A stretch of 38,677 bases of DNA from JAVKDP01 sp040222185. GTDB taxonomy: Bacteria > Bacteroidota > Rhodothermia > Balneolales > Balneolaceae. Of the stretch, positions 1 through 8,348 are shown one piece after another; the first letter of the stretch is position 1; every line of letters starts with the position of its first letter. The notes under the pieces were generated by a model. It was not told where the DNA came from. It saw only the letters and a program-made list of their open reading frames with translations, and did no database searches. The translations under genes and the position numbers were made by a program. The stretch lies in the NCBI GenBank assembly GCA_040222185.1, contig JAVKDP010000021.1:1-38677 (forward strand), read 5' to 3'.

Positions 1-71
1 ATGTAAATAAAGCCAAACAAAGACAGATTCTTAGACTGAAGCACCCAAGGAATAGGTTTGATCTTAGCTGA
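1..71 (+). CDS. 3' end of a second tyrosine recombinase copy (cut by window start)
   Basis: Reading from base 3, the first 71 bases encode VNKAKQRQILRLKHP... ending in FDLS and TGA. This is identical to the C-terminus of the minus-strand recombinase at 1891-2823. The copy enters the window two residues after the position of that protein's catalytic tyrosine, so nothing can be said about whether the rest of the gene is intact. It points toward the membrane-protein gene that follows. Either a complete second recombinase lies to the left or only its tail was duplicated; the window cannot decide. Confidence 0.85.
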   Translation, partial: VNKAKQRQILRLKHPRNRFDLS

Positions 72-108
72 TAATAGTAGTGTCCAATAAAGGATAACTA
101 GAGATTAT
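1..108 (+). repeat. Inverted repeat, left copy (108 bp, perfect)
   Basis: Bases 1-108 are the exact reverse complement of 1854-1961, checked base by base. The copy holds the last 23 recombinase codons, the stop, and a 37-bp leader that ends inside the start codon of the next gene (ATG at 107). It may extend left beyond the window. On the inner side the first mismatch is base 109 against 1853, so the repeat ends exactly where the two cargo genes begin. The leader contains a small imperfect palindrome, TGTCC-AATAAA-GGATA (81-96), a possible but weak recombinase core. Confidence 0.95.
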
Positions 109-1054
109 GTATTCTAAGATTCTATTTGATCTTCTAACAGACATATTTTGGGGCTTTGTTATATGTATCGTTATAGGAGTTACAACAAGCTTAATCGTAT
201 GGTATACAGAAGTAATTGAGATATTTCAGTTATACATTGTTTCTTTTACTTATTCTTTCAATGGTATAATCGCTGGTGGATTAGCAATAGGCACTGCCCT
301 ATACGTTTATAAATCTCAATTGAATATTATTGAAATTATTGAAGGTGTTTTCAGTGAAAAGGAGTTGTTAAAAACCGATTATTACAAGTATAAAGGATAC
401 TATTTAAGTATTCGTCGTTCTTTAACCTTTATGACTGAGTTTATTATAATAAGCTTTGCCATATTTTATATTTCGAGATTCCCATTTAAAGGAGTCCCTG
501 AATATTTCATGATTTTTTTTGCCTGCTTACAATATGCTCTAGGGGTTTATGTTGGACGGAAACTCTACTTTATTGGACAAATGGTTCGGTCTCTCGTATC
601 TGTAAAAGCTAAAAAAAATCTTTTTTACGAAGATAAACTAGGAGACCTAATTACATATGTCAACATTTTGTCAACACTAACAATTATATGTACTTATGTA
701 AATGTTACAAGCTACTACTCTGGACCTTTTTTATTTGATACGGTTTTGAAATCCTCTTTGCATGTTTTCCTATTGCTACCTGCAGTTATAGCAACCCCAG
801 TACTAATAATTTTTAATTTTTATCCAAGGTCTGTTGTTAGAGTTCTTTATTCGAAATCTATTTCTAAAAAAATAAAAGAGCTTAAGAAGAAGCTAACTAA
901 GCAAAAAATACCTCCGTTCGAAAAAATGTCATACTTAATCGAGTATGACAGGTTATCTAATGATGAATTGAAATACAGGCTTAGAATGACATTAAGTGAC
1001 CTTCCGATAGCAATAACTATCGTAATAATGCTTATTGACTTAATGAACCTTTAA
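107..1054 (+). CDS. Multi-pass membrane protein of unknown function (cassette cargo A)
   Basis: This 315-residue protein is not one I recognise. Hydrophobic stretches at about residues 15-35, 48-68, 108-125, 132-150, 185-205, 218-238 and 297-312 predict roughly six to seven membrane helices. A Lys-rich cytoplasmic-type segment lies at about 252-272 (ISKKIKELKKKLTKQK). The ATG at 107 overlaps the last two bases of the inverted repeat, so whatever drives translation lies in the repeat. It converges on the UbiA-type gene with only 9 bp between the stop codons. Base composition is strongly AT-rich. A transport, export or immunity role is possible, but no motif supports a choice. Confidence 0.7.
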   Translation: MYSKILFDLLTDIFWGFVICIVIGVTTSLIVWYTEVIEIFQLYIVSFTYSFNGIIAGGLAIGTALYVYKSQLNIIEIIEGVFSEKELLKTDYYKYKGYYLSIRRSLTFMTEFIIISFAIFYISRFPFKGVPEYFMIFFACLQYALGVYVGRKLYFIGQMVRSLVSVKAKKNLFYEDKLGDLITYVNILSTLTIICTYVNVTSYYSGPFLFDTVLKSSLHVFLLLPAVIATPVLIIFNFYPRSVVRVLYSKSISKKIKELKKKLTKQKIPPFEKMSYLIEYDRLSNDELKYRLRMTLSDLPIAITIVIMLIDLMNL

Positions 1055-1063
1055 TCTGGTAAA

Positions 1064-1852
1064 CTAGATCATATAGTATAAGCCCGCCGAAATTTGGATC
1101 TTCATAGCTGATATTAGTAACCTATTCTTTTTGACCTCACTCCAAAGCTTGAAAAATATTACTTGGCATAGGATCAAAAAAATATAAATATAAACTCCAA
1201 TGAGATCTTCAATTACAAATATGAGAATTAGAATACCAAAAAATTGAACATAAAAAGCCACTTTATATGCTTTTTTAGGAGGTAGCAGTGTTATCAGGCT
1301 TTTTTTATCTCCCTTCACATCTTCAATATCCATTAACATTTCGCGTCCGAATATGAATAGGAAAAAAGTTACGGCTAATATATATATAGGATTCTTTTCA
1401 GGTAAAATAGCTATTAGGATCGTGAAAGGTATGATACTAATAATCGCCACATAAATATTTTTTAAATATGGTGTAAAGTCTATCACATAACTATAATTCA
1501 CAAAACCAAGAATGAATAGCAAGTACAAGAAAGCTATTCCATTAGACAGAAACACCTTCACATATAGCAGAGATGACAAAAGCAGGAAGTAGTATAAAAT
1601 AACAGCAAATAATGTACTTAAACTTTGACTAGGTAAAGGTCGATCAGGGTGATTAACTCTATCGGATTCTATATCATTTAAATCATTTAAAACGAATCCA
1701 CACATACTTATTATTAATATGGGTAATGCATAACAGAAAGCATAAGCAGAGTCTCTGTAAGCATGGGCTATAGGAAAAAAAATAACTAGAGCTGTTATTA
1801 TACTTGTATCCAGCCTTGTCAACCGAGTTACAGATTTTATGATTCTATACAA
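1064..1852 (-). CDS. UbiA-family prenyltransferase (cassette cargo B)
   Basis: UbiA enzymes are integral membrane proteins that move a polyprenyl chain from its diphosphate onto an acceptor using Mg2+. Both Asp-rich signatures are visible: NDLNDIESD at residues 56-64, followed by HPDRPLP, and DIEDVKGD at 175-182. About eight hydrophobic helices fill the rest. At 262 residues it is slightly short for the family. The start is TTG; the next in-frame Met is residue 50, which would remove the first helix, so TTG is the likely start. It sits 1 bp inside the inverted repeat end and runs in the same direction as the recombinase at 1891-2823. The acceptor (quinone, heme, lipid, sugar) cannot be inferred because no pathway genes are nearby. 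Confidence 0.85.
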   Translation of the reverse strand: MYRIIKSVTRLTRLDTSIITALVIFFPIAHAYRDSAYAFCYALPILIISMCGFVLNDLNDIESDRVNHPDRPLPSQSLSTLFAVILYYFLLLSSLLYVKVFLSNGIAFLYLLFILGFVNYSYVIDFTPYLKNIYVAIISIIPFTILIAILPEKNPIYILAVTFFLFIFGREMLMDIEDVKGDKKSLITLLPPKKAYKVAFYVQFFGILILIFVIEDLIGVYIYIFLILCQVIFFKLWSEVKKNRLLISAMKIQISAGLYYMI

Positions 1853-1853
1853 A

Positions 1854-1961
1854 ATAATCTCTAGTTATCCTTTATTGGACACTACTATTATCAGCTAAGA
1901 TCAAACCTATTCCTTGGGTGCTTCAGTCTAAGAATCTGTCTTTGTTTGGCTTTATTTACAT
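1854..1961 (-). repeat. Inverted repeat, right copy (108 bp, perfect)
   Basis: This is the exact reverse complement of 1-108. It contains the last 23 codons of the complete recombinase gene, its stop, and the 37-bp leader to the UbiA-type gene. The two copies bracket a segment of about 1.75 kb (109-1853) and are oriented so that recombination between them would invert it. Because the copies are identical, inversion would place either cargo gene behind either recombinase tail without altering any reading frame. Confidence 0.95.
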
Positions 1962-2823
1962 GAGTGTAAATCTGTGTTGTAGAGATGGAGCTGTGACCTA
2001 AAAACTGTTGTATATAGGTGATATCAACTCCTTCTTCTAAAAGAAGAGTTGCAAATGTATGCCTGAATGTATGTGGCGTAATTTTTCGGTTGAGCCGAGC
2101 TTTCTGGGCATAGTGTTTAACCATATACCTTACGGATTGTGTAGATAACCTGCTTCCAAGGCGATTAATGAAAAAGTACCTGGACTGATCGATTTCTTGT
2201 TTAAAAAGCTGACTATACTTTTGCAAAACGTCCTTCGCCTCTTTGTTACATATATGCAATAGTCGGTGCTTGCCCCCTTTTCCTTTAATGGTTACTGCAC
2301 CGGACCTAAGGTTAATTTGATCTTTTTTCAAGTTGCAAAGCTCTGATACTCTCATACCTGTAGCAAATAACAGCTCAAGAACTGCTATATCTCTTGTTCT
2401 GGTTCTGTATTGTATTTTCTGATTTTGTAAATCTTCTACACCTGAATAAGCGACCATAAATATGCTCTTTACTTCATGAGCATCCATTACTTCGGGAAGA
2501 GTTCTTGGATCCTGGATTTTTATTTTCAGCTTCCTGAATGGGTTTGAAACAAGTATATCTTCAAACTCTAAGAAGTTAAACAGAGCCTTTAAAGTTGCAA
2601 TTTTACGCTTAATAGTTTTAGTCTTAAAGTGTGAGATTCTTTTCAGGTAAAGCCTTAACGTTTCTTTGCTTACCTCTTCAATATTTGAACTCAAGTTTTC
2701 TTCTAGTAAATACTTCCTAAACTGTTTGAAGTCAGATGTATAAGCCTTGATTGTTTTGTTAGATAGCTTTTTTTCGAATTGGCAATGAATTAAGAAGCTT
2801 TCTTCAGCTTTTTTGAATGTCAT
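1891..2823 (-). CDS. XerC/D-like tyrosine recombinase
   Basis: A 310-residue site-specific recombinase. The N-terminal SAM-like core-binding domain occupies about residues 1-90 and the catalytic domain about 105-300. Catalytic residues are visible: Arg158 in TGMRVSEL, Lys185 in GKGGKHR, His251 and Arg254 in HTFRH, His277 in FLGHSS, and nucleophile Tyr286 in TTQIYTH. Length and layout match Xer recombinases and cassette-type integrases rather than tRNA-targeting integrases. The last 23 codons lie in the inverted repeat. It is the obvious candidate to act on the repeat. Its upstream region (2824-3101) shows no recognisable gene. Not chromosomal XerC or XerD with any certainty. Confidence 0.92.
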   Translation of the reverse strand: MTFKKAEESFLIHCQFEKKLSNKTIKAYTSDFKQFRKYLLEENLSSNIEEVSKETLRLYLKRISHFKTKTIKRKIATLKALFNFLEFEDILVSNPFRKLKIKIQDPRTLPEVMDAHEVKSIFMVAYSGVEDLQNQKIQYRTRTRDIAVLELLFATGMRVSELCNLKKDQINLRSGAVTIKGKGGKHRLLHICNKEAKDVLQKYSQLFKQEIDQSRYFFINRLGSRLSTQSVRYMVKHYAQKARLNRKITPHTFRHTFATLLLEEGVDITYIQQFLGHSSISTTQIYTHVNKAKQRQILRLKHPRNRFDLS

Positions 2824-3101
2824 ATCAATAGTTATAGGTTTATAAAACCCGTGAAGTTGACAAACTTAATTCAGATATCCTCATTGAAATCGGAAGTGTA
2901 TCTTGAAGAAAAAATGGCTACCAAAACGAACGAATACCAAGAATTAAAGAGTGGGATTTCAGGGTTTGTTAACCTATTATAAAGCAATACATTTAAGCCA
3001 TTCTAAAAAAGAAATACATCTGCTACTTTAGTTTAAATCTATTTACATCTTTTGAACGTATTCCCATGTCATAAATTCAATTATTTTCTTTCCTTAGTAT
3101 T

Positions 3102-3419
3102 GTGAAAAAGTTTATGAAACATATCGCCTTATTTGTGGCTGCGTATTTGATAGCGTTGCCCATACTTAATGCTTTTCATTTTTCTGAACATCACCACCAC
3201 CATTTGGATGCAGAAATCGGTCAGAGCCTAATTTCTGAAACGGTTCCAGATTGTGATCTGTGTTTTGTTTATCAAAATCAAAAACTGGTTAATAGTGAAG
3301 TTGAGAATATTTCCTTAGCTGTTACTTTTTCACCATTCCCTGAAATACCTACTGCTACACTCGTTTCAAATAGCAGTGACTATATTAGTCTCCGCGCCCC
3401 TCCTTCTTTAGCTGTTTGA
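3102..3419 (+). CDS. Small His-rich exported peptide, possible metal binding
   Basis: A 105-residue protein with an N-terminal hydrophobic segment (about residues 8-25) that could be a signal peptide or anchor. It is followed at once by a His cluster (HFSEHHHHH, residues 26-34) and later by a Cys pair, CDLC (51-54). His clusters and CxxC pairs bind Zn, Cu or Ni in many periplasmic peptides. The start is GTG at 3102; ATG at 3114 (MKHIALF) is equally possible. It lies 76 bp upstream of the DUF5916 gene, with a hairpin between them. The nearby COG0523 GTPase strengthens a metal-trafficking guess. I do not recognise a named family. Confidence 0.65.
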   Translation: MKKFMKHIALFVAAYLIALPILNAFHFSEHHHHHLDAEIGQSLISETVPDCDLCFVYQNQKLVNSEVENISLAVTFSPFPEIPTATLVSNSSDYISLRAPPSLAV

Positions 3420-3458
3420 CCCATTTTAATTGTAGAACTCTCTGCTAATTATAAACAG

Positions 3459-3486
3459 CCTTCGACTTAAAGTAAGTCGGCTCTAA
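3459..3486 (+). terminator. Hairpin between the His-rich peptide and DUF5916 genes
   Basis: AGCC-tt-CGACTT, loop AAAGT, AAGTCG-GCT forms a stem with a small bulge, followed by a moderately T-rich tract (CTAACATTTTATT). It could be an intrinsic terminator or an attenuator controlling read-through into the downstream barrel gene. The T-run is weak. Confidence 0.45.
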
Positions 3487-3495
3487 CATTTTATT

Positions 3496-5676
3496 ATGAA
3501 TCATAAGCTAATCCTGGCATCTTTGATGTTAGTATTATTTTCAAACGGTATTGTATCCGCTCAGGAAACTTTTGCCCCACCTGAACAGCTCAATTTTTTT
3601 CGCTCGGCTAAATCCGCGAGTACTATCAAAATTGATGGAAAACTAAATGAATCAGATTGGAATAAAGCGGTTCCGATTACTGACTTTATTCAAAAAAATC
3701 CGAATCAGGGAAGTCCTTCGAGTTATAAAACAGAAGTAAAAATTCTTCATGACAATAACTATCTCTATATAGGTGCGATCAATTTCCAGCCTAAATCAGA
3801 AATAGTAGTCAAAAACCTGGAACGTGATTTCAGCTATTTCCAAAATGATTTGTTTGGAATTGCTATTGATGGGTTTCTGGACCAAAGAAATTCAACGGTA
3901 TTTCAGATTACTCCACTTGGGAGCTTACGAGATATGCAGGTTATTGATGGCAATAGAGATAATGAGGACTGGAATGCAACGTGGGATGCTAAAACAACCA
4001 TTCACCAAGATCGCTGGGTAGCTGAAATTGCTATACCATGGGATATTCTACGATACCCTGAAGGAGCAGATAGACTTGGGGTAATTTTTGCGAGAAATAT
4101 CCGAAGTTTAAATGAATTCACTAGTTCTCCTGCTGTTCCTCGTTCAGTTACTGTTTATAGAATGGAATATGAAGCTGTTCTTGATGGGCTATCAACTCCT
4201 CCTCCATCAACCAACATACAGATTAATCCTTATGCATTAGGAGATTACCAATATGTAGATGATGGGAGTAATACAGACTCAAAAATCGAACCAAAAATAG
4301 GTGGCGACATTAAATGGGGCATTAATACGAATACAGTTTTAGATCTGACTTTTAACACGGATTTTGCCCAGGCTGAAGCTGATGCTCAAGTAGTGAATCT
4401 TAATCGCTTTTCTGTGTTCTTCCCGGAAAGGCGCCAGTTTTTCCTTGAAAACTCTGATCTTTTTAATCCAAGTATAACAACCTGGATTCGTCCTTTTTTT
4501 AGCAGAAGGATTGGGCTTGGAAATAATGGTACGCCTATCCCGATTGATGCGGGTGCAAGGTTCGTTAACCAGGATTCAAATTATCGGATAGGAGCTCTTG
4601 CGATCAGGCAGCGATCGATTGATAACAGCCCTGCTTCCAATTTTGGAGTACTCAGATATACTCAAAATATATCAGGTCAGAGCAGAATTGGCGGAATGTT
4701 TACTTATCGAAACGATGAAAAGATTACTAACACAACAGTTCAAAACAACTTCACATACACTGTTGATGGATTTCATCGTTTTAACCAGTCCTTTTCCCTT
4801 CAGGGAATGCTTTCCTCTTCTTACGATGAAATCACAAAAGACGGGTTGGGCGGTCAGTTTCTGATTAGTTATACCAACAACCTTCTTTATATCGGTTTGC
4901 TGGAATATTACAATCGTAATTACAACCCGGGAGTTGGACTTGAGATTCTCAACGATAACTACATCATGACAAGTCCGGCTATTAATCTTGATTTACGCCC
5001 AGATTGGCTTCCTTCTTTTATAAGAAGTTATGAGCCGGGAATGTATGCCTATATTTTTCACAGCTCTGTTGATGGAAGTCATTTATTCAGCTATGGTGGT
5101 TTGAATGCGATTGACTTCAACTTTCACGATGGTTCGAATTTCTCATTTACGATCGAACCTAATCGACAAGATTTGGAAACATCATTCTTTCCTGTTGGTA
5201 TTGAAGTAGCTCCCGGTTCGTACAATTATGTCCGCTACTATCTCAGAGCATCTACAAATCCATCTGCTGGAATTTCCGGTGCAATCAATACTTCCTTTGG
5301 TACTTATTATGATGGAAATTTAGAGCGCTATACATTTTCAACTCGATTAGCTCCGATTCCTCATGTTGAGTTTGAAGGAAGCTATCAACTGACACGGATT
5401 CATAATCTGGGAATAGCAGAACAAGATGAAGAAACACATCTTTTCAGTATTGGCCCCAGGCTGGCTTTAAATCCCCGGTTACTTTTCTCGGGATTATACC
5501 AATACAATAGTTCTTCAGATTTACATGCAGTAAATGCCCGAATTTCCTGGGAATTTCTTCCTTTATCGTACGTGTATTTGGTACTAAATAGCAGTTTGAT
5601 AGACCATTCAGACCCTTTGCAAAGACTAAACCAGCAACAATACATCGCTAAGGTTTCTTATGTGCATCAATTTTAA
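3496..5676 (+). CDS. DUF5916 outer-membrane protein with CBM9-like N-domain
   Basis: A 726-residue protein with a clear signal peptide (about residues 1-22, ending VSAQE). A CBM9-like beta-sandwich spans about 36-215, recognisable from KIDGKLNESDW near its start and ILHDNNYLYIGA. From about 235 to the C-terminus runs a long array of alternating amphipathic strands ending in aromatic QYIAKVSYVHQF, the expected end of an outer-membrane barrel. The segment FFPERRQFFLENSDLF (about 310-325) is typical of this Bacteroidota family. Ligand and function of DUF5916 are not established. Its neighbours suggest a metal-related role, but the CBM9-like domain would also fit glycan or peptidoglycan contact. 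Confidence 0.85.
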   Translation: MNHKLILASLMLVLFSNGIVSAQETFAPPEQLNFFRSAKSASTIKIDGKLNESDWNKAVPITDFIQKNPNQGSPSSYKTEVKILHDNNYLYIGAINFQPKSEIVVKNLERDFSYFQNDLFGIAIDGFLDQRNSTVFQITPLGSLRDMQVIDGNRDNEDWNATWDAKTTIHQDRWVAEIAIPWDILRYPEGADRLGVIFARNIRSLNEFTSSPAVPRSVTVYRMEYEAVLDGLSTPPPSTNIQINPYALGDYQYVDDGSNTDSKIEPKIGGDIKWGINTNTVLDLTFNTDFAQAEADAQVVNLNRFSVFFPERRQFFLENSDLFNPSITTWIRPFFSRRIGLGNNGTPIPIDAGARFVNQDSNYRIGALAIRQRSIDNSPASNFGVLRYTQNISGQSRIGGMFTYRNDEKITNTTVQNNFTYTVDGFHRFNQSFSLQGMLSSSYDEITKDGLGGQFLISYTNNLLYIGLLEYYNRNYNPGVGLEILNDNYIMTSPAINLDLRPDWLPSFIRSYEPGMYAYIFHSSVDGSHLFSYGGLNAIDFNFHDGSNFSFTIEPNRQDLETSFFPVGIEVAPGSYNYVRYYLRASTNPSAGISGAINTSFGTYYDGNLERYTFSTRLAPIPHVEFEGSYQLTRIHNLGIAEQDEETHLFSIGPRLALNPRLLFSGLYQYNSSSDLHAVNARISWEFLPLSYVYLVLNSSLIDHSDPLQRLNQQQYIAKVSYVHQF

Positions 5677-5842
5677 GCATCAAATAAGATTTAATACAAC
5701 AACGGGATTCCCTTGAACAAATAACGATTTGAATAACATAAAAAACTTAGATGACCTAAGGTTTAGTGGACTAATAATAACCATGAGCTATGGCTTGACT
5801 GCTGTAGTTCTTTTTCCTCAAAAATTAAATATTACATTAAAC

Positions 5843-6880
5843 ATGACTACCTCAAATAAAATACCCATTACTATTCTAACCGGTTTTCTTGGATCGGGAA
5901 AAACGACACTTCTTAATCATATTTTAAATCACTCTTCTGATAAAAAAATTGCAGTTATCGTTAATGAGTTTGGTGAAGTAAATGTCGACTCAAAGTTGGT
6001 GGAACATACCACCGAAGAAATGATCGAGCTTTCCAATGGATGCATCTGTTGCACACTTAGGGGAGACCTCATCGAAGGAGTAGATAAAATTATTCGTGAA
6101 AATGACATTGATGCTATTGTTATTGAATCCACTGGAATTGGTGAACCTGTACCAATTGCCCAGGCATTTTATGTACACCCGGAGCTTCTGGCCCTGGAGC
6201 CTGACCTTCCAAATATCCAAAACAAGGTTTTTGTAGACTCCGTTATTACTGTGGTTGACAGTGCCCAGTTTCTTGAAATGTATCAACGTGAATCCCTCAT
6301 CCCCGACGATGATTTTGGAAGAGGGTACAGCCAGTTACTTGCTGAACAAATAGAGGGAGCCGATATCCTTATACTCAATAAATCAGACCTGGCTTCACAT
6401 CGTGAAATGTATCAACTAAAGGATCTTCTATCAGTAATGAACCCGCGTGCTAACATGATTGAGTCTTCTCATGGGGAAGTTCCTATATGGGAAATCATGG
6501 AAACGGAACTGTTTGACCTTCAGACTGCTGAAGAATCTGCATTATGGATTGCCGAACTTGAGAAAGAACATGAGCCAGAATCAGAAGAGTATGGAATAAA
6601 CACCTATGTATATAAAACGGTAGATCGCTTTAATGAGGAAAAATTGATCGAGCTTTTTAGAGAAGGCTTTCCATCGAATATTCTTCGCTCCAAAGGCTTA
6701 ATTACAATTGAGAATACGGATACCGCCTTCTTATGGAACCAGGCAGGTAAGTTTTTGAAATTTGATTCTATTGGCAGATTTAACGATCCGAATCACACCT
6801 ATAATGAAATTGTGTTCATTGGTACAAAGTTAAACCCAGCCGTTCTTGATACTATGCTGGCTAAAGCGTTGGCTGCTTAA
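5843..6880 (+). CDS. COG0523 (CobW/YjiA/ZigA-type) GTP-binding metallochaperone
   Basis: G3E-family GTPases of this group deliver or insert metals such as Zn or Co. From the chosen start the motifs are Walker A GFLGSGKT (14-21), the metal-binding CICC (67-70), ESTGIGEP (95-102) and NKSD (179-182). A CobW C-terminal domain follows from about 253. The frame is open from TTG at 5729 with another ATG at 5783, but ATG 5843 (MTTSNKIPITIL) puts Walker A at the usual distance from the N-terminus, giving 345 residues. A strong bidirectional hairpin follows the stop. COG0523 paralogues are often Zur-regulated; I could not identify a convincing Zur box. Confidence 0.9.
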   Translation: MTTSNKIPITILTGFLGSGKTTLLNHILNHSSDKKIAVIVNEFGEVNVDSKLVEHTTEEMIELSNGCICCTLRGDLIEGVDKIIRENDIDAIVIESTGIGEPVPIAQAFYVHPELLALEPDLPNIQNKVFVDSVITVVDSAQFLEMYQRESLIPDDDFGRGYSQLLAEQIEGADILILNKSDLASHREMYQLKDLLSVMNPRANMIESSHGEVPIWEIMETELFDLQTAEESALWIAELEKEHEPESEEYGINTYVYKTVDRFNEEKLIELFREGFPSNILRSKGLITIENTDTAFLWNQAGKFLKFDSIGRFNDPNHTYNEIVFIGTKLNPAVLDTMLAKALAA

Positions 6881-6888
6881 TACAAAAA

Positions 6889-6921
6889 AAGCCTCTCATA
6901 CATACATTGTATAAGAGGCTT
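6889..6921. terminator. Bidirectional terminator, probably ancestral for tRNA-Phe
   Basis: AGCCTCT ... AGAGGCT forms a strong stem, with A-runs on the left (a T-run in the minus sense) and T-rich sequence on the right. It can end the COG0523 transcript. Before the island inserted it would have lain directly downstream of tRNA-Phe on the minus strand. The left direct repeat starts inside its right arm. Confidence 0.75.
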
Positions 6922-6978
6922 TGGTTTCTTGTGGGACCGGGCGGGTTTGAACCGCCGACACACGGATTTTCAGTCCGT
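6916..6978 (-). repeat. Left attachment-site direct repeat (tRNA-Phe 3' half)
   Basis: These 63 bp are identical to 28008-28070. In the tRNA-Phe sense the repeat runs from the anticodon stem-loop through the T-arm and acceptor end to about 15 bp past the gene. After base 6978 the sequence diverges, so there is no D-arm or 5' acceptor and no functional tRNA here. This is the partial target copy left by integrase-mediated insertion. Confidence 0.95.
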
Positions 6979-7108
6979 ATGATATACATCCATTTATGTA
7001 AAGTTATATCAGGTAAAATAAATTGTTATTTACTGATTTTTAATGTTTTAACATTGTCATTTTATCTCTCTTTGTACTACTTTGTCAAGTATAATTAAAC
7101 ATATTATA

Positions 7109-7127
7109 CTGACCCCAAGCTGACCCC
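7109..7127 (+). promoter_or_regulatory. Putative integrase arm-type sites, left end (two CTGACCCC)
   Basis: CTGACCCC occurs at 7109-7116 and 7120-7127, one helical turn (11 bp) apart, just upstream of the integrase gene. The same pair with the same period and orientation occurs at the right end (27920-27937). Paired direct repeats near both ends are what arm-binding N-terminal domains of tyrosine integrases recognise. The function is inferred. Confidence 0.65.
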
Positions 7128-7157
7128 AGAAGTATATAGACAGCAAAATAATGCATC

Positions 7158-8348
7158 ATGCCAAAAACAAAATTAACCCATGCATTTATTGGAAATGTTC
7201 CACCTCCTACTAAACCAGGAAGTCGCATCGAGTATTATGATTCTATAGTTGAAGGGCTTGTATTGCGTATCACCTCTACTGGTCATAAATCTTTTAGTTT
7301 ACGATACGGTGATGATGGCAAGAGATTCACGATTGGTAAAGCCCAGGACTTTAGTTTAGCAGAGGCCAGAGATTTTGCAAAGGACTTGAAACACAAAGTA
7401 AGACATGGGGAAGATCCACAAGCAGAAAAAATTAAAAATAGACAAGCCCCAAAGGCTAAAAAAGTATCAGATTTAGCTACACTTTTTAAAGAGCGCCACC
7501 TACCTAACCTGAAAGAATCTACAAGAAAAGACTATGAGCGCCGGATCAATAACTTCATTCTACCTTCGTTAGGTAAATTTGAAATTAATGATGTAGAAAG
7601 ATATCACATAATTGAATTGTTAGAGGACATCGCGGAAGGTGATACCCCAGCTCCGATTCAATCTAATCGTGTGAGAGCAATAATATCTAGTATGTATAAT
7701 TTTGGATTGAACAGAGGTATAGCAAACACCAACCCAGTACAATCTATCCGACCACTTGGCAAGGAAAATACACGTAAAAGGGTTTATGAAAGACATGAGA
7801 TTAAGGTACTTTGGAAAACCTTAGATTCCACACATGAACCATTCCGCTCACTCTTTAAAATGTTGTTAATCTGTGGTCAACGTGCTGGTGAAACACGATT
7901 AATGAAATGGGATCATATACAAGAAAATATCTGGACTATACCCGCAGAGAATACTAAAGCTAAACGAACTCAAGTTCTGCCACTTCCTGAACTTGCCCTG
8001 GAAATACTTGAAGACAGAAAAAAAGATGCTCAGCAAAGTGAATATGTGTTCGCTAGTCTTGTAAATCCAAATGAACCCATCGGCTGGTTGCAAAAAGTAG
8101 CGAGCAAAGTCAGAAAAGAGTCGAAGATAAAAGATTTTAGACTTCATGATCTTCGTCGAACAGTTGCTACTTATATGGCAGAACTGAAGGTGGATAGAAC
8201 GACTTTAGGAAAAGTACTAAACCACAAAGGCCTTGCAGGTGATAACCATGTTACTGCCATATATGATCGACACGATTATTTAGAGGAAAAAAAAGACGCC
8301 TTGATTAAATGGGAAACTGAATTGGCTTTAATTTTACAAAATGAGTAG
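7158..8348 (+). CDS. int: P4-type tyrosine integrase of the island
   Basis: A 396-residue integrase. An N-terminal arm-binding DUF4102-like domain spans about residues 20-95 (GLVLRITSTGHKSF, FTIGKAQDFSLAEAR). A core-binding domain covers about 100-200 and the catalytic domain 205-385. Catalytic residues are Arg242 (GQRAGE), His330 and Arg333 (HDLRR), His356 (LNHKG) and Tyr369 in AIYDRHDY (Tyr374 is the alternative). The start ATG at 7158 has no competing upstream start. It sits 180 bp from the left repeat and overlaps the next gene by 8 bp. It should catalyse integration into and excision from tRNA-Phe, with AlpA as the likely directionality factor. Confidence 0.95.
   Translation: MPKTKLTHAFIGNVPPPTKPGSRIEYYDSIVEGLVLRITSTGHKSFSLRYGDDGKRFTIGKAQDFSLAEARDFAKDLKHKVRHGEDPQAEKIKNRQAPKAKKVSDLATLFKERHLPNLKESTRKDYERRINNFILPSLGKFEINDVERYHIIELLEDIAEGDTPAPIQSNRVRAIISSMYNFGLNRGIANTNPVQSIRPLGKENTRKRVYERHEIKVLWKTLDSTHEPFRSLFKMLLICGQRAGETRLMKWDHIQENIWTIPAENTKAKRTQVLPLPELALEILEDRKKDAQQSEYVFASLVNPNEPIGWLQKVASKVRKESKIKDFRLHDLRRTVATYMAELKVDRTTLGKVLNHKGLAGDNHVTAIYDRHDYLEEKKDALIKWETELALILQNE

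Noticed and set aside
81..96. dif-like core site TGTCC-AATAAA-GGATA
   Set aside because: Symmetry extends only about 5 bp per side without gaps, short of the usual 11-13 bp half-sites; kept as a hint, not a feature.
2940..3101. Zur operator upstream of the His-rich peptide gene
   Set aside because: AT-rich with some partial symmetry but no sequence close enough to a Zur consensus to call.
6931..6978. Second tRNA-Phe gene
   Set aside because: Only the 3' half is present; D-arm and 5' acceptor are missing after 6978. It is the attachment-site remnant.
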